A stretch of 5,828 bases of DNA from an uncultured Ruminococcus sp. (GTDB taxonomy: Bacteria; Bacillota; Clostridia; Oscillospirales; Ruminococcaceae): contig CAMHBN010000135.1 in NCBI GenBank assembly GCA_946183385.1, forward strand, positions 1 to 5,828, written 5' to 3'. Of the stretch, positions 5,016 through 5,828 are shown in pieces. Both the position numbers and the translations under genes were made by a program. The notes beneath the pieces are model-generated. The model had not been told where the DNA came from, ran no database searches, and worked only from the letters and a program-made list of their open reading frames with translations. Each line of letters starts with the position of its first letter. The stretch's first letter is position 1.

Positions 5016-5828
5016 TTATTTTACAGCCTCGAAGCCCTGCTTCAGATCGGCGATTATGTCGTCGATGTGCTCTGTACCGATGGACAGTCTCACTGTGGTA
5101 GGCTTGATGCCCGAGAACAGGAGCTCGTCCTCTGTCATCTGCGAGTGAGTGGTAGAAGCGGGGTGGATAACGAGGGACTTTACGTCCGCTACGTTAGCGA
5201 GGAGCGAGAAGAGCTTAAGGCTCTCGGTGAACTTCCTGGCTCTGTCAGCGCCGCCCTTTATCTCGAACGTGAATATGGAAGCTGCTCCGTTCGGGAAGTA
5301 GCGGTCGTAGAGCTCCTTAGCCCTGCCTGTTGCGAGAGACGGGTGGTTTACCTTCTCAACGTCTGGGTGGTTCTTGAGAAAGTCAACTACCTTGAGTGCA
5401 TTCTCTGTGTGGCGCTCGAGGCGAAGGGAAAGCGTCTCAAGTCCCTGTAAAAGGAGGAAGGAGTTGAAAGGCGATATTGCTGCTCCCTGATCTCTCATGA
5501 GGGTGGTGCGTATCTTGAGGATGTACGCGAGATTGCCGCAAGCCTCGGTAAATACTACGCCGTGGTAGGACGGGTTCGGCTTCGACAGACCCGGGAACTT
5601 GTCGTTCTGTGCCCAGTCGAACTTGCCTGCGTCAATGATGACGCCGCCCATTACTGTACCGTGTCCGCCGATGAACTTCGTTGCGGAGTGTACCACCACA
5701 TCAGCGCCGTGCTCGATAGGTCTGAGCAGGAAGGGCGTAGCGAAGGTGTTGTCCACGATGAGCGGGATACCGTGTCTGTGGGCTATCTCAGCCACTGCCT
5801 CGATGTCGAGGACGTTGGAGTTGGGGTT
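5016..5828 (-). CDS. metY: O-acetylhomoserine sulfhydrylase (MetY-type), 5' partial
   Basis: About 270 residues are visible, the C-terminal two thirds of a family usually near 420-430 residues; the frame stays open to the right edge, and the first visible residues [11 protein letters not shown] are the conserved entry to the PLP domain. The GTG at 5795 is an internal Val. Marks seen: [14 protein letters not shown] with the Asp that contacts the PLP ring nitrogen (5753-5751), [12 protein letters not shown] with the PLP lysine (5678-5676), [20 protein letters not shown], the [15 protein letters not shown] substrate loop, and the C-terminal [17 protein letters not shown]. The long segment after the lysine (GKFDW...[13 protein letters not shown]) is typical of MetY and separates it from cystathionine gamma-synthase, gamma-lyase and MetZ, which are shorter there. 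It makes homocysteine from O-acetylhomoserine and sulfide in the cytosol; some relatives act as methionine gamma-lyases, so substrate is inferred. It ends at its own terminator (4902-4928). Confidence 0.92.
   Translation of the reverse strand, partial: NPNSNVLDIEAVAEIAHRHGIPLIVDNTFATPFLLRPIEHGADVVVHSATKFIGGHGTVMGGVIIDAGKFDWAQNDKFPGLSKPNPSYHGVVFTEACGNLAYILKIRTTLMRDQGAAISPFNSFLLLQGLETLSLRLERHTENALKVVDFLKNHPDVEKVNHPSLATGRAKELYDRYFPNGAASIFTFEIKGGADRARKFTESLKLFSLLANVADVKSLVIHPASTTHSQMTEDELLFSGIKPTTVRLSIGTEHIDDIIADLKQGFEAVK

Noticed and set aside
4161..5450. Plus-strand frames over tcdA, the ECF gene and metY (4085-4384, 4161-4601, 4780-4983, 4788-5450).
   Set aside because: All are antisense to genes with clear motifs, and one runs across the promoter-terminator region. 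None has recognisable features.

Overview
The window looks like chromosomal DNA of a fibre-degrading Ruminococcus-type Clostridia (Oscillospiraceae). The main pointer is the first gene, the 3' part of a cellulosomal glycoside hydrolase: a GH9 catalytic core, a CBM3c-type module, a Thr/Ser linker and a dockerin with Ruminococcus-style features. The Firmicutes-type families that follow (YezG/DUF600, short SdpI, ECF S component, TcdA without a long C-terminal tail) agree with this. Species cannot be fixed from the sequence alone. I see no rRNA, tRNA, CRISPR array, insertion sequence or phage gene, and no intergenic gap reaches 300 bases.

Layout. (1) Positions 1-1568, plus strand: GH9-CBM3c-dockerin endoglucanase, 5' end outside the window, ended by a strong hairpin (1571-1605) that also serves the converging minus-strand unit. 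(2) Positions 3161-1660, minus strand: a promoter, then cysK (PLP-dependent cysteine synthase family), then 31 bases later a YezG/DUF600 immunity-family gene that is clearly more AT-rich than its surroundings. (3) Positions 3189-3599, plus strand: a consensus sigma-A-type promoter (TTGACA-17-TATAAT) divergent from the cysK promoter, driving a short SdpI-family membrane protein. (4) Positions 4958-3620, minus strand: a promoter, an ECF-transporter S component and tcdA, tightly spaced. Their end meets the SdpI gene end at one shared hairpin (3588-3620). (5) Positions 5828-5016, minus strand: the C-terminal two thirds of metY (O-acetylhomoserine sulfhydrylase), ended by a hairpin at 4902-4928 that overlaps the start region of the next unit.

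How the genes fit together. metY and cysK both use sulfide to make sulfur amino acids (homocysteine and cysteine). They sit in separate transcription units, with a vitamin-type uptake component and a tRNA-modification enzyme between them. Two small genes belong to families known for immunity to secreted peptide or protein toxins (SdpI and YezG). They lie on either side of cysK, with no toxin gene in view. No clearly new multi-gene system is visible. The most interesting points are the two orphan immunity-type genes, the compositional island at the YezG gene, the variant substrate loop in CysK, and the compact overlap of promoter and terminator signals.
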